Of a stretch of DNA of 64,000 nt, positions 15,420 through 23,422 are shown one piece after another. The stretch's first letter is position 1. Each line of letters begins with the position of its first letter. A program made the translations under genes and the position numbers. The notes under the pieces are model-generated. The model made no database searches. It had not been told where the DNA came from and saw only the letters and a program-made list of their open reading frames with translations. The DNA is from Treponema bryantii (GTDB taxonomy: Bacteria > Spirochaetota > Spirochaetia > Treponematales > Treponemataceae), in assembly GCF_036492245.1 (NCBI RefSeq), contig NZ_AP025286.1:3224001-3288000 (forward strand), in the 5' to 3' direction.

Positions 15420-16322
15420 ATGAAATTTAGAAAAATTATATTATTATTCATATTAATAAAAATCTCATTTTCACTATCTGCCAATGAAAAAATATTTGAA
15501 AAGCAATTTGTGATTGATGGAAAAGAAATAATAAAAAAAGTAAAGCTTAAACAAAAGACAAAATATACTTCATTCGGGAAACCTTTATATATATCAATTG
15601 ACGAAAAAATTACTACAGTTTTCTTTTATGATAAAAATGGTCTTCTCCTAAAATATTGGTACAGTTGTAATGATGAAGAATTATTTTGTGATACGATTGA
15701 TTTTGATATTTCTAAAATAAAAAGAACTGACTCTTATCGAGAAGTACGATATTTATATGATAATCAAAATCGTATAATCAATGAAGAAGAATTAGAAACC
15801 GGAAGATATAACAGATATTCATATGATGATTTCGGAAATATAATTTTAAAGAAAAGTAACTCAGGAAATATTATCTATGAATATGATTCAAAAAATAGAT
15901 TAATTCATTTAATATTTTCAACAGGTGAAGAAGAATTTTATGAATATGATTCACAAAATCGAGAAATATTAAAAAAAGAAATTCGTTCTTCAGATTATTG
16001 TATTTTTAATTATACTTTATATTCAGATGATAATCTTAAAAGAGAATATAGAAAAATATTTTATCTAAAAAATGATATAATTTTAGATTATACAGATGTT
16101 TACTTATACAATAAAAATAATGAACTAATTTATTCAACATTTCATTCAGACATTCATATGCCAGAAAAAACATATAAAGTTTACCAATGTTATTATGACT
16201 ACGATAATGGAGAAGTTGTACATGTTAAGACAATATCTTCTGAAAAAGAAGTAAATAATTATTATGAGAATATAGTTGATAATCAAGAAATCATTGCTAT
16301 AATTTATGAAGAAATACAATAA
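15420..16322 (+). CDS. Exported YD-repeat protein (cassette 16)
   Basis: 300 residues from ATG 15420; the longer frame starts inside attC. Signal peptide about 1-21 (ILLFILIKISFSLSA). From about residue 110 it has YD/RHS-like repeats (REVRYLYDNQNRIINEEELE, NRYSYDDFGNIILKK, YEYDSKNRLIHL, YEYDSQNREILKKEI). RHS-type strands usually form shells or stalks outside the cytoplasm. There is no toxin domain at the C-terminus. Related in style to the cassette 14 protein. Confidence 0.78.
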   Translation: MKFRKIILLFILIKISFSLSANEKIFEKQFVIDGKEIIKKVKLKQKTKYTSFGKPLYISIDEKITTVFFYDKNGLLLKYWYSCNDEELFCDTIDFDISKIKRTDSYREVRYLYDNQNRIINEEELETGRYNRYSYDDFGNIILKKSNSGNIIYEYDSKNRLIHLIFSTGEEEFYEYDSQNREILKKEIRSSDYCIFNYTLYSDDNLKREYRKIFYLKNDIILDYTDVYLYNKNNELIYSTFHSDIHMPEKTYKVYQCYYDYDNGEVVHVKTISSEKEVNNYYENIVDNQEIIAIIYEEIQ

Positions 16323-16324
16323 AC

Positions 16325-16387
16325 GTATAACAAAGGTTCGTAGCCGACAGCGGGTCGAGCCCGCTGCGGTACAACCAGTTGTTATGT
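16325..16387 (+). other. attC site 16, closes cassette 16 (15387-16381)
   Basis: R'' GTATAAC two bases after the stop codon, R' GTTATGT, stem CAGCGGG/CCCGCTG, loop TCGAG. The next leader hairpin is 16391-16406 (CGCCC/GGGCG). Confidence 0.93.
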
Positions 16388-16421
16388 GGACGCCCGCACT
16401 GGGGCGCTTTTGGAAAAAAGA

Positions 16422-16748
16422 ATGAAAGTAAACAAAGCATTATTAAATATCTTTCTTATTGTAGCCTCAATTCTTATCTGTATTCTTCTTTTATTCCTTA
16501 TTAATAAATTCTTTTGTAATATAATAGATTCTGCAAGAAACGATAGCCATCCCGTTGGTGCATTGGGAGTTGTTATAATAGAAATTCTATTTACATTATC
16601 ATTATTATCTTTAATTGGATTTACATTCATTATTAAAACAATAAGAAAAATCTTACAAAAGAAATATAGTATTTATACTTTTATTGTTACTATAATATTT
16701 GCTCCATATCCTTTTATACTTGTATGGTTCATCATAGAATATTTTTGA
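16422..16748 (+). CDS. Small membrane protein (cassette 17, gene 1)
   Basis: 108 residues with three membrane segments (about 7-30, 47-68 and 84-105). ATG 16422 is preceded by TTGGAAAA. No family recognised. Its cassette also carries a truncated 3' element and a MazEF module with no attC between, so two cassettes appear to be fused. Confidence 0.7.
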   Translation: MKVNKALLNIFLIVASILICILLLFLINKFFCNIIDSARNDSHPVGALGVVIIEILFTLSLLSLIGFTFIIKTIRKILQKKYSIYTFIVTIIFAPYPFILVWFIIEYF

Positions 16749-16767
16749 TAATATTTTTAAGTTTGTA

Positions 16768-16850
16768 TTATTTCAACAAGTCAAGCTTGCTGAAATAACG
16801 AATTTAACTTTAGGTTTTGGATGAAGAAGCGATTCAATCAAAAAAATATT
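16768..16850 (+). repeat. Cassette 3' element, truncated copy
   Basis: Hairpin 1 (TTATTTCA...TGAAATAA, loop TCAAG, one internal mismatch), then AACTTTAGG and AGAAGCG, breaking off before hairpin 2. The mazE promoter starts directly after it. This junction probably marks where an element and attC were lost. Confidence 0.6.
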
Positions 16851-16854
16851 TTTC

Positions 16855-16883
16855 TTGACAAAGTTGAATATACATTGTATATA
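16855..16883 (+). promoter_or_regulatory. mazEF promoter with overlapping palindromic operator
   Basis: TTGACA at 16855-16860, a 17-bp spacer and TATATA at 16878-16883. The palindrome ATATAC-ATT-GTATAT overlaps the -10 box, as expected for autorepression by a MazE-type antitoxin. Confidence 0.78.
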
Positions 16884-16904
16884 CTAACTGTATGGAGGTG
16901 CATT

Positions 16905-17138
16905 ATGCAAGCAGTAGTTCAGAAATGGGGCAATAGCCTCGGTTTTAGAATTCCATCTCTTTGGGCAAAGGATAACAATGTAAAAAGTGGCAGCAAGATT
17001 GAAATAATTGCAGAAAAAGGAAAAATGATTATTCTTCCTCAGAAAAAATCTCTTGATGATATGATGTCTATGGTAAACTCCGATAATACTCATTCGGAAA
17101 TTTCAACAGGACAGGCGGTAGGTAAAGAAGAATGGTAA
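16905..17138 (+). CDS. mazE: MazE-type antitoxin, AbrB/SpoVT fold (cassette 17)
   Basis: 77 residues from ATG 16905 (Shine-Dalgarno TGGAGGTG); the longer frame starts inside the 3' element. The N-terminus MQAVVQKWGNSLGFRIPSLW and IEIIAEKGKMIILPQ are the MazE swapped-hairpin DNA-binding domain; the acidic C-terminal tail would wrap the toxin. The stop overlaps the mazF start by seven bases, giving translational coupling. Confidence 0.92.
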   Translation: MQAVVQKWGNSLGFRIPSLWAKDNNVKSGSKIEIIAEKGKMIILPQKKSLDDMMSMVNSDNTHSEISTGQAVGKEEW

Positions 17139-17470
17139 AATCAAATTATGTTCCAGAAAAAGGCGACTTGGTTTGGCTAGACTTCGATCCACAAGCTGGA
17201 CACGAACAAAAAGGACGGAGACCTGCAATTTGTGTTTCTCAGAAAATATATAATAAAAAAACTGGACTTGCTTTGTTCTGCCCCATCACAAGTCATATAA
17301 AAGGTTATCCTTTTGAAATTGTCCTGAACAATCACTCTATCAACGGTTGTATTTTAAGTGACCAGGTAAAAAATCTCGATTGGACTCAAAGAAACTGTGA
17401 CTTTATAGAAAAAGCAACAGAAGAAGAAATCAATACTGTTGTTGACAATATCAAACTGATGATTGAATAA
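17132..17470 (+). CDS. mazF: MazF-type mRNA interferase toxin (cassette 17)
   Basis: 112 residues. MazF motifs are visible: YVPEKGDLVWLDFDPQAGHE followed by QKGRRPAICVS, CPITS, and a C-terminal ILSDQVKNLDW. The family is a sequence-specific endoribonuclease held by MazE. Complete length and intact motifs suggest an active toxin. TA cassettes like this are thought to stabilise integron arrays. Confidence 0.93.
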   Translation: MVKSNYVPEKGDLVWLDFDPQAGHEQKGRRPAICVSQKIYNKKTGLALFCPITSHIKGYPFEIVLNNHSINGCILSDQVKNLDWTQRNCDFIEKATEEEINTVVDNIKLMIE

Positions 17471-17477
17471 AATAATC

Positions 17478-17540
17478 ACATAACAAAGGTTCGTAGCCGA
17501 CAGCGGGTCAAGCCCGCTGCGGTACAACCAGTTGTTATGG
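17478..17540 (+). other. attC site 17, closes cassette 17 (16382-17534)
   Basis: R'' ACATAAC, R' GTTATGG, stem CAGCGGG/CCCGCTG, loop TCAAG. R'' matches the start of the whole fused cassette (TTATGT). The next leader hairpin is 17544-17558 (CACGCC/GGCGTG). Confidence 0.93.
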
Positions 17541-17578
17541 CGACACGCCACTGGCGTGCCCTGAAAAGAGGTAAAAAA

Positions 17579-18082
17579 ATGGAATATACAATCAAAGGAA
17601 AACTTTCTTTTACGGATTATAAAGATTTCTTGTTAGCTTCGTTATTTTATAAAAAACATAGATTAATCATTTTAATTTTATGTTTTGCATTTATAATTTA
17701 TAATTTTGTATCAAAAGTTCTGAAAGCACAGGATTTACTAACAGCAATCATTGAAGTCTTACCTCTTTTAATTCTTATATTTATTTATTTTATAATTTAT
17801 AAAGTATTTACAAAACGCTCATATAAAACTGATTCTGTAATGCAAAAAGAAATGTCTTATACATTTTCAGAAGAAGGAATTTATTGGTCAACAGACCGTG
17901 GCTCTTATAATTATAAAATAGAAGATTTCAGAAGATTCTTTTTTTCAAAAAAAGTAATAGCAATATACATTTCAAATCGTAAAGCTATTGTAATCCCTAG
18001 ACATTTTTTTGAGACAAAAGAACAAGAAGAAAAAATAGAAAAGTTTATAAAAGAAAAATATATGATTGAAAATAAAAAGTAA
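17579..18082 (+). CDS. YcxB-like membrane protein (cassette 18)
   Basis: 167 residues from ATG 17579 (GAGGT upstream). Two membrane segments (about 30-48 and 58-78), then a C-terminal soluble domain with the YcxB-like pattern (MSYTFSEEGIYWSTDRGSYN, IEDFRRFFFSKKVIAIYIS, KAIVIPRHFFETKEQ). The YcxB family has no established function. Confidence 0.75.
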   Translation: MEYTIKGKLSFTDYKDFLLASLFYKKHRLIILILCFAFIIYNFVSKVLKAQDLLTAIIEVLPLLILIFIYFIIYKVFTKRSYKTDSVMQKEMSYTFSEEGIYWSTDRGSYNYKIEDFRRFFFSKKVIAIYISNRKAIVIPRHFFETKEQEEKIEKFIKEKYMIENKK

Positions 18083-18089
18083 TTATGGA

Positions 18090-18281
18090 ATAAAATTTCA
18101 TCGAGTCAAGCTCGATGAAATTTTGAAATAGAACTTTAGGGTTTACGCAAAGTAGCGATAGTACGCGGCTTTACGCCGCTAAAAAAAGAATAGAAGCGTA
18201 CGCTTCAAATGATTGTACAGAAAAATTCATAAATAAAAAAAAGTATTTATGGAATCTAATTCTGTATAAGAAATATTTTTG
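18090..18281 (+). repeat. Cassette 3' element, full copy (type A)
   Basis: Hairpin 1 AAAATTTCATCGAG around TCAAG (a stem quite different from AGAAAGCAAG but fully paired), the AACTTTAGGG stretch, hairpin 2 GCGGC/GCCGC, hairpin 3 GAAGCGTACGCTTC and hairpin 4 ACAGAA/TTCTGT. Confidence 0.74.
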
Positions 18282-18344
18282 CCATAACAAAGGTTCGTAG
18301 CCGACAGCGGGTCGAGCCCGCTGCGGTACAACCAGTTGTTATGC
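18282..18344 (+). other. attC site 18, closes cassette 18 (17535-18338)
   Basis: R'' CCATAAC, R' GTTATGC, stem CAGCGGG/CCCGCTG, loop TCGAG. The next leader hairpin is 18348-18363 (CACCC/GGGTG). Confidence 0.93.
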
Positions 18345-18376
18345 TGACACCCGCACTGGGGTGCTAGGAGAGAAAA

Positions 18377-19234
18377 ATGAAAAAAGTATTTATTGTTGTA
18401 TCAATATTTTTTTTCTGTATAAATTTATTCTGTACAGAAATATCAAAAAAAGAATTAATTGGAAAAGATAATCAATTTCAAATAAATGAAACTTTTTATT
18501 TTATTGAATTCTTAAATGAATCAGAATTTACTTTCCATTATCCTTATGGAGGATATAGTGGAAAAAAACTTAAATATACTTTAGAAAATAATCAACTTAC
18601 ATTAATTAGTGAAAACGGCAAACCATTTTATGATGACAAAATGAATAAACTTTTATTTCCAAAAGGGAATAAAACCATTCTTTTTTACGAAGATAATTCA
18701 GATGATTTTTGGTGCAAAGAATTATTCAAAAATGAAAATGTTTGTTTAAGAAATTTTAAAAATCAAACAGAAATTGGCAAGGAATGCTCAATAGATGGAG
18801 TAAAGGTTATCAAACACAGTGGTAAAGAATTTGTTTTAGCAAAAGAAAATTTAAGATTACGTGAAAAACCAGATTTACAAGCCGCTACAGGAGGATTCAA
18901 TTACAAGACATATTTCGGTACAGCAGAATCTTTTCTAACCGGTCGATATACTTATAAAGGATATAAAGTAAATTCATTTACCGATTATCCATTATTATTG
19001 AAAGGTATGACAGTAGAATATGAAGCAGTAACAGTAAATCAACAAACAATAGACGGTATCACAGCACCCTGGTATAGAATCATACTTGATGACCATAAAG
19101 AAGAGGGGGCATGGCTACAGAGATTTTGGGTTTTCGGTGGATATTTATCGGAAATAGATAATCCTAGAAATCCTGAATATGAAGAACAATTAATGCAAAG
19201 TGCAATTGAAAAAGGCATTTTGGAAAAAGAATAA
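18377..19234 (+). CDS. Exported SH3-like protein (cassette 19)
   Basis: 285 residues, signal peptide about 1-20 (VSIFFFCINLFC). A lipocalin-like N-terminal region (GKDNQFQINETFYFIEFLNE, later YTLENNQLTLISENG) is followed by a bacterial SH3-like region (about 155-275: LRLREKPDLQ, then ITAPWYRIILDDHKEEGAWL and FWVFGGYLSE). Similar proteins are common in Treponema. Periplasmic or surface location. Shine-Dalgarno AGGAGAG. No 3' element. Confidence 0.8.
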   Translation: MKKVFIVVSIFFFCINLFCTEISKKELIGKDNQFQINETFYFIEFLNESEFTFHYPYGGYSGKKLKYTLENNQLTLISENGKPFYDDKMNKLLFPKGNKTILFYEDNSDDFWCKELFKNENVCLRNFKNQTEIGKECSIDGVKVIKHSGKEFVLAKENLRLREKPDLQAATGGFNYKTYFGTAESFLTGRYTYKGYKVNSFTDYPLLLKGMTVEYEAVTVNQQTIDGITAPWYRIILDDHKEEGAWLQRFWVFGGYLSEIDNPRNPEYEEQLMQSAIEKGILEKE

Positions 19235-19240
19235 ATAATA

Positions 19241-19303
19241 GCATAACAAAGGTTCGTAGCCGACAGCGGGTCAAGCCCGCTGCGGTACAACCGGTTGTTA
19301 TGA
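19241..19303 (+). other. attC site 19, closes cassette 19 (18339-19297)
   Basis: R'' GCATAAC, R' GTTATGA, stem CAGCGGG/CCCGCTG, loop TCAAG, with CCGGTTG for CCAGTTG. The next leader hairpin is 19307-19322 (CAGGC/GCCTG). Confidence 0.92.
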
Positions 19304-19342
19304 CGACAGGCACACTGGCCTGCCCTTTTTTGGAGAAAAAGT

Positions 19343-19834
19343 ATGGAAGAAAATATTGTACATAAAACCAACTCATCTTTTTCAACAAAAAAATTTTTTA
19401 AAATCGTTCTTAAATATGTTTTTCTGATTATAACTTTGTATTTAATGAATTTCATTTTTGAACATGTAATAATTCAGCTTTCTATAAAATATCGAGAAGA
19501 GTTTTTCTTAAAACACGGATGGAATAGAATTAACTTAAATCTTTTTATATCAATTTTTACAATCACATTTGCTTTCTTATATTTATTATTTGATATATTG
19601 TCTTTTATAAAGAAAAATAAATTCCTAAAAATTAGTTCAATATTTTTTGATACATTATTACTAGTTTCTTCGATTTTATATTTTATTCAAATAATAATTG
19701 CAATGAACAGAGCTCCTGGAGAAGCAGGTTTTGGATTTTTTCTTCTTCCAATTTCAATAATTATATTTCTTTATTCAATTTTTAGCATAATACATAAAAT
19801 AAAAAATCTAATTTCATCGAGTCAAGCTCGATGA
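19343..19834 (+). CDS. Membrane protein whose end runs into the 3' element (cassette 20, gene 1)
   Basis: 163 residues with about four membrane segments (about 16-36, 55-77, 88-110 and 125-145). ATG 19343 follows TTGGAGAAAAAGT. The last codons, SSSQAR and stop, are encoded by hairpin 1 of the following 3' element, so the natural stop was probably lost or the element arrived within the gene end. No family recognised. Confidence 0.7.
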   Translation: MEENIVHKTNSSFSTKKFFKIVLKYVFLIITLYLMNFIFEHVIIQLSIKYREEFFLKHGWNRINLNLFISIFTITFAFLYLLFDILSFIKKNKFLKISSIFFDTLLLVSSILYFIQIIIAMNRAPGEAGFGFFLLPISIIIFLYSIFSIIHKIKNLISSSQAR

Positions 19835-19983
19835 AATTATGAAATAGAACTTTAGGGATTACGCGAAGGGGCTGTTTAGAAAAAAGAATATTTTAGAAAG
19901 CAAGTCGAGCTTGCTTTCTAAAATGAAATTGAATTTTAGGGCGAGGACGAAGTAGCGGTAGTACGCGGCTTTACGCCGCTTCA
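19810..19983 (+). repeat. Two partial cassette 3' elements between two genes
   Basis: The first (19810-19885): hairpin 1 ATTTCATCGAG with TCAAG and AACTTTAGGG, then truncated. The second (19886-19983): hairpin 1 ATTTTAGAAAGCAAG with TCGAG, TTGAATTTTAGGG and hairpin 2 GCGGC-TTTAC-GCCGC, then directly the leader of the next gene. No attC lies here, so this place marks a fused cassette. Confidence 0.68.
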
Positions 19984-20004
19984 AAAAAATATTGAGATAA
20001 AAGA

Positions 20005-20298
20005 ATGAAAGATTTTAACCCATCAAAAGGAATTATCGTTTATAATGATTTTAATCTAGATTTATCAAAGCCTATCATAGATCAAAAAAATTTCTTAAAA
20101 GAGGATTTACTTCAAATTTCTTTTTTAGATAACTATCTTCTAGATTTGGGATGGTATCCTGAAGGAAACACTAATGGTAAATTTATTTTACACATTATAA
20201 AAGATTTTGATTGGGAGAAGCCGATTTTGAAAAAAGAAATTAATTATGGTATAAACATTTACAAAGAAATTAATGACACATTAGAATTGTTTTCTTAA
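20005..20298 (+). CDS. Hypothetical small protein (cassette 20, gene 2)
   Basis: 97 acidic residues, soluble (GIIVYNDFNLDLSKPIIDQ, LLDLGWYPEGNTNGKFILHI). The pattern of a short strand-rich acidic protein ending IYKEINDTLELF resembles small immunity-type proteins, but no family can be named. The leader lacks the usual hairpin; hairpin 2 of a 3' element stands in its place. Confidence 0.65.
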   Translation: MKDFNPSKGIIVYNDFNLDLSKPIIDQKNFLKEDLLQISFLDNYLLDLGWYPEGNTNGKFILHIIKDFDWEKPILKKEINYGINIYKEINDTLELFS

Positions 20299-20394
20299 AA
20301 AATATTTAAAGAATGACAGTATTAAGTGACATTCGATTTGATGATAGTATAATAAAATAAATACTAGGTTATTTTTAAAGAAGAAATATTTATG

Positions 20395-20457
20395 TCATAA
20401 CAAAGGTTCGTAGCCGACAGGCAGTCAAGCTGCCTGCGGTACAACCAGTTGTTATAG
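20395..20457 (+). other. attC site 20, closes cassette 20 (19298-20451)
   Basis: R'' TCATAAC, R' GTTATAG, stem CAGGCAG/CTGCCTG, loop TCAAG. The next leader hairpin is 20461-20476 (CAGGC/GCCTG with a T-G pair). Confidence 0.93.
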
Positions 20458-20659
20458 CGACAGGCTCACTGGCCTGCCTGGTTTTAAAATTTTTATAGCG
20501 AAGCAAGGTAGCGGTTGTATCCAGGATCGCAGGCTGGCAGGAAAAAATAGTAATCGTAAAACTGAACACTAGAAACTAAATCTGTTTTATTGTTAGAATA
20601 TGCTATAACAAAGGTTCGTAGCCGACAGCGGATCAAGCCCGCTGCGGTACAACCAGTTG
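20452..20659 (+). repeat. ORF-less 208-bp cassette, copy 1 (cassette 21)
   Basis: It holds a leader hairpin and about 120 bp without any plausible gene, then attC 21. It contains an inverted CCAG...CTGG around 20520-20537 but no element found in other cassettes. The sequence equals 33763-33970 base for base as far as I can read. Such cassettes may carry promoters or small RNAs; I see no clear promoter. Confidence 0.88.
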
Positions 20660-20665
20660 TTATGT
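20603..20665 (+). other. attC site 21, closes cassette 21 (20452-20659)
   Basis: R'' CTATAAC, R' GTTATGT, stem CAGCGGA/CCCGCTG with one A-C mismatch next to loop TCAAG, shared with attC 31 and 35. R'' matches the cassette start TTATAG. The next leader hairpin is 20669-20684 (CGCCC/GGGCG). Confidence 0.92.
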
Positions 20666-20698
20666 GGACGCCCGCACTGGGGCGCATTGGAGATGTCT

Positions 20699-22066
20699 AT
20701 GAAAAGAAATTTCTTATTATTTTTATCATTTATTCTTTGTCTATTCTTTTTTTCTTGTTCAAATCTGAATAATGACCTAAATAAACCAATTAAACTGAAG
20801 AACTTGTCTTTCGATAAAAATCCTGGTTTATATACTGAAGCCATTGAAGTCTCAATCAAATCAGTTAATGGAGGAACAATCTATTACACATTGGATGGTA
20901 GTAATCCAACAAAAAATTCTTATATATATAATTCTCCTATTTCTCTCAGTAAAGATGATTCTTCTACTACAATTACTGCAATTGAAATGAAAGATGGTTT
21001 TGAAAATAGCGAATTATTAATTGGTACTTTTAAAATCAAGTATGAGGATATAACAAGCATCGATTTTGAAATTGACGATATTTTATATCTTGGAAATGAA
21101 TATAACTTAAGTGTAAATTTCTATCCTAGAAAAAATCCAAATCTAGCAATTTCTTACACATCCAGCAATAATGGTATAGTATCTATTGATGATTCCGGAA
21201 AAGTAACTCCCTTAAAAAAGGGAGAAACATTCTTACAAATAACTCTCCCAGATGTTAATATCTCTTATCAGAAAAAGATCTATGTTTATGAAGATGTAAT
21301 TATAAATAATATGATTCAAACAGAAAATGTTACATGGGGACCTTATGAAAGAATAGTATTGAACACTGAAAAAGTACAATTAAATACAAATTGTATACTG
21401 ACAATTAATTCAAATACATACTTAGAAGGAACATTTACAATTCAAACTTGGGGACGAATTTTCATTAATGAAGTAGCTACAAATATTAAAATTGATACAC
21501 TTTATATACGACCACAAGAAGGTTATTGTAATGGTATACAGCTTTATGGTTTAGAAGGAAATAAGTTACATATCGAACAAGCACCTGCAGGTATTACATA
21601 TACTGACAATGTAATTATTCGGAAATGTAAATTAAATTCATTTCATTATCAGAACGTAAATGGCTATGATCGAACTTTAGATGGAACACAAAAGATTCTT
21701 ATTGAACAAAATATATTCAAAAATTATGCATTTATTATGATGTATCAAGGATCTGGTTTTTTACAAGAGAATTTCTTAGTACAACATAATAATTTTTTGG
21801 GAGATGTTAAAGTTATGAATTATTACAATAATTTTACATTTATATATAATTCTTTTGACTATAAAAAAATTGAATTTGGATGTAATAAACTTACATCGTT
21901 ATATTCTGGTAATTATGACTATTCAAATAATTATTGGGGAACCACAGATACCAATTTGATAAAATCTGTATTAAAAGATAAGAATGACGATTTAACCCTA
22001 CCATATGAAATCAACTACTTACCAATTCTTCAAGAGCCGACCGGGTTAACACCACGTATTGAATAA
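20699..22066 (+). CDS. Lipoprotein with chitobiase-like, Ig-like and beta-helix parts (cassette 22, gene 1)
   Basis: 455 residues from ATG 20699 (GGAG six bases upstream; ATG 20693 also possible). Lipobox LFFFSC, Cys about residue 20. Residues about 45-115 match the chitobiase/hexosaminidase C-terminal type domain (GGTIYYTLDGSNPTKNSYIY), about 125-200 a Big-like fold (YTSSNNGIVSIDDSGKVTPL), and the rest is rich in short N-containing strands (VIIRKCKLN, LVQHNNFLGDVKVMNYYNNF) like a right-handed parallel beta-helix. Probably a surface carbohydrate-contacting protein. It overlaps no attC and is followed closely by gene 2. Confidence 0.8.
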   Translation: MKRNFLLFLSFILCLFFFSCSNLNNDLNKPIKLKNLSFDKNPGLYTEAIEVSIKSVNGGTIYYTLDGSNPTKNSYIYNSPISLSKDDSSTTITAIEMKDGFENSELLIGTFKIKYEDITSIDFEIDDILYLGNEYNLSVNFYPRKNPNLAISYTSSNNGIVSIDDSGKVTPLKKGETFLQITLPDVNISYQKKIYVYEDVIINNMIQTENVTWGPYERIVLNTEKVQLNTNCILTINSNTYLEGTFTIQTWGRIFINEVATNIKIDTLYIRPQEGYCNGIQLYGLEGNKLHIEQAPAGITYTDNVIIRKCKLNSFHYQNVNGYDRTLDGTQKILIEQNIFKNYAFIMMYQGSGFLQENFLVQHNNFLGDVKVMNYYNNFTFIYNSFDYKKIEFGCNKLTSLYSGNYDYSNNYWGTTDTNLIKSVLKDKNDDLTLPYEINYLPILQEPTGLTPRIE

Positions 22067-22070
22067 TAAA

Positions 22071-22523
22071 ATGGATTTTTGTAAGTTATTTCAATGTGTA
22101 GAATTATTTCACAATGCCATTGTTGAAATAAAGAATGAATTATCTATAGAGTTCCACAACTTTCCAGCAGGAAGTTGTGGAACAACTTGTATATTACTAG
22201 CAACTTTTCTAAATGAGAATGGATTTGAAAAAATAAAGATGATAATAGGCGGAAAAGAATTTTTTACAGAAAATTCATATCAAGAATATAGTCATGCTTG
22301 GTTAGAATTAAACAAAATCCTAGTAATTGATATTACAGCTTATCAATTTCCTGAAATTCAAGAAAAAATATTCATTCATAAGAATTCCTTATGGCATAAA
22401 GGATGGAAAGTATTGGAAGAAATTAAAGATCCCAATATTTATACTTCAATAGCTACTACTAATTCAGATTTTATTAATTACTCAAAAATTAAAGAAAAGA
22501 TTTTAAGAAAAGAAAACACATAA
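22071..22523 (+). CDS. Transglutaminase-like cysteine protein (cassette 22, gene 2)
   Basis: 150 residues. Cys in GSCGTTC (about 41), His in YSHAWLELN (about 85) and Asp in VIDITAYQF (about 96) have the order and spacing of a transglutaminase/papain-like triad, suggesting a cytoplasmic protease, amidase or transferase. No closer family is recognised. I use ATG 22071, five bases after the previous stop codon; a TTG at 22059 would overlap. The stop codon lies in R'' of attC 22. Confidence 0.65.
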   Translation: MDFCKLFQCVELFHNAIVEIKNELSIEFHNFPAGSCGTTCILLATFLNENGFEKIKMIIGGKEFFTENSYQEYSHAWLELNKILVIDITAYQFPEIQEKIFIHKNSLWHKGWKVLEEIKDPNIYTSIATTNSDFINYSKIKEKILRKENT

Positions 22524-22584
22524 CATGCGCTTCAAATCCGACAAACCAGTCAAGCTGGTTTGCGGTTTAAGTGCGTAGTTATGC
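22518..22584 (+). other. attC site 22, second attC family, closes cassette 22 (20660-22578)
   Basis: 67 bp, the longest. R'' ACATAAC, R' GTTATGC; GCGCTTCAAATCCG pairs with CGGTTTAAGTGCG. The central stem CAAACCAG/CTGGTTTG has loop TCAAG. The next leader hairpin is 22588-22602 (CAGCC-TATT-GGGCTG). Confidence 0.88.
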
Positions 22585-22773
22585 TCACAGCCTATTGGGC
22601 TGGTAAGTTTAGGTAAACAGTATGCGACTACATAGATTGGAAAATCTTTTTGGTTATATATAAATTATGATATATTTATTCGTCCATCTAATAGAAATTG
22701 GGAATGATACTGATTTATATACAAATGTGAAAAATACATTTTAGAAAACTGTTTCTCATTTAAGGGGGAAATT

Positions 22774-23232
22774 ATGTTTGGGAACAATAAAGAAATTGTA
22801 AAATTTGTAAATAAATGGGCTGTAGAGCCAAAAAACGATCCTGAAATAGAACAAAAAATTGCTAGTCTTGAAAAGGCCTATGGAGTTACATTTCCAAGTA
22901 AATATTTGTCATTAATAAAAGAAGCAAATCCAATATATTGTCCTAATTTATTGGATTACATATCTGATAATGATATAGCTATTTATGATGTCCAAGATTT
23001 TATTGATCCGTTAAAAATAAGAGAAGAAACAGATGAATATATAAATGGTGGAATGCCAAATGGTTATATTGGATTCGCATTAGATTGCATGGGAAATATG
23101 TTTTGCTTCAAATACGATGAATTAAAAGAAAAAAAGGATGCAAAGATTTACATATTCGATCATGATCTTTGTGAAATAAACGAGGTGGCAAATTCATTTA
23201 GTAAGTGGATAAAGAAATTCAATTCAATCTAA
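22774..23232 (+). CDS. SMI1/KNR4 (SUKH) family protein (cassette 23)
   Basis: 152 residues with the SUKH layout: IEQKIASLEKAYGVTFPSKY near the start, a mid-protein strand set, GYIGFALDCMGNMFCFKYDE and KIYIFDHDLCEINEVANSFS at the end. SUKH proteins are the most common immunity proteins of polymorphic toxin systems. Strong Shine-Dalgarno (AAGGGGG). A 170-bp leader (22603-22773) precedes it and holds only a 25-codon frame from ATG 22667 that I do not trust. Confidence 0.85.
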   Translation: MFGNNKEIVKFVNKWAVEPKNDPEIEQKIASLEKAYGVTFPSKYLSLIKEANPIYCPNLLDYISDNDIAIYDVQDFIDPLKIREETDEYINGGMPNGYIGFALDCMGNMFCFKYDELKEKKDAKIYIFDHDLCEINEVANSFSKWIKKFNSI

Positions 23233-23247
23233 AATAAATAAAAAGGA

Positions 23248-23325
23248 ATATATTTTTTAAGTCAAGCTTGTAAAAATAATTATATGTATAGAAGAAAAGA
23301 GAAAAAATTAAGAAACAAAAATAAA
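23248..23325 (+). repeat. Degenerate cassette 3' element
   Basis: Only a weakened hairpin 1 is left (TTTTTTAAG-TCAAG-CTTGTAAAAA, one mismatch), followed by about 50 AT-rich bases with no hairpins 2 to 4. Confidence 0.45.
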
Positions 23326-23388
23326 GCATAACAAAGGTTCGTAGCCGACAGGCAGTCAAGCTGCCTGCGGTACAACCAGTTGTTATGC
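23326..23388 (+). other. attC site 23, closes cassette 23 (22579-23382)
   Basis: R'' GCATAAC, R' GTTATGC, stem CAGGCAG/CTGCCTG, loop TCAAG. The next leader hairpin is 23392-23407 (CACCC/GGGTG). Confidence 0.93.
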
Positions 23389-23422
23389 TGACACCCACAC
23401 TGGGGTGCTTAGGAGAAAAAAA

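Noticed and set aside
22603-22773. 25-codon ORF from ATG 22667 in the cassette 23 leader
   Set aside because: No ribosome site and no recognisable sequence.
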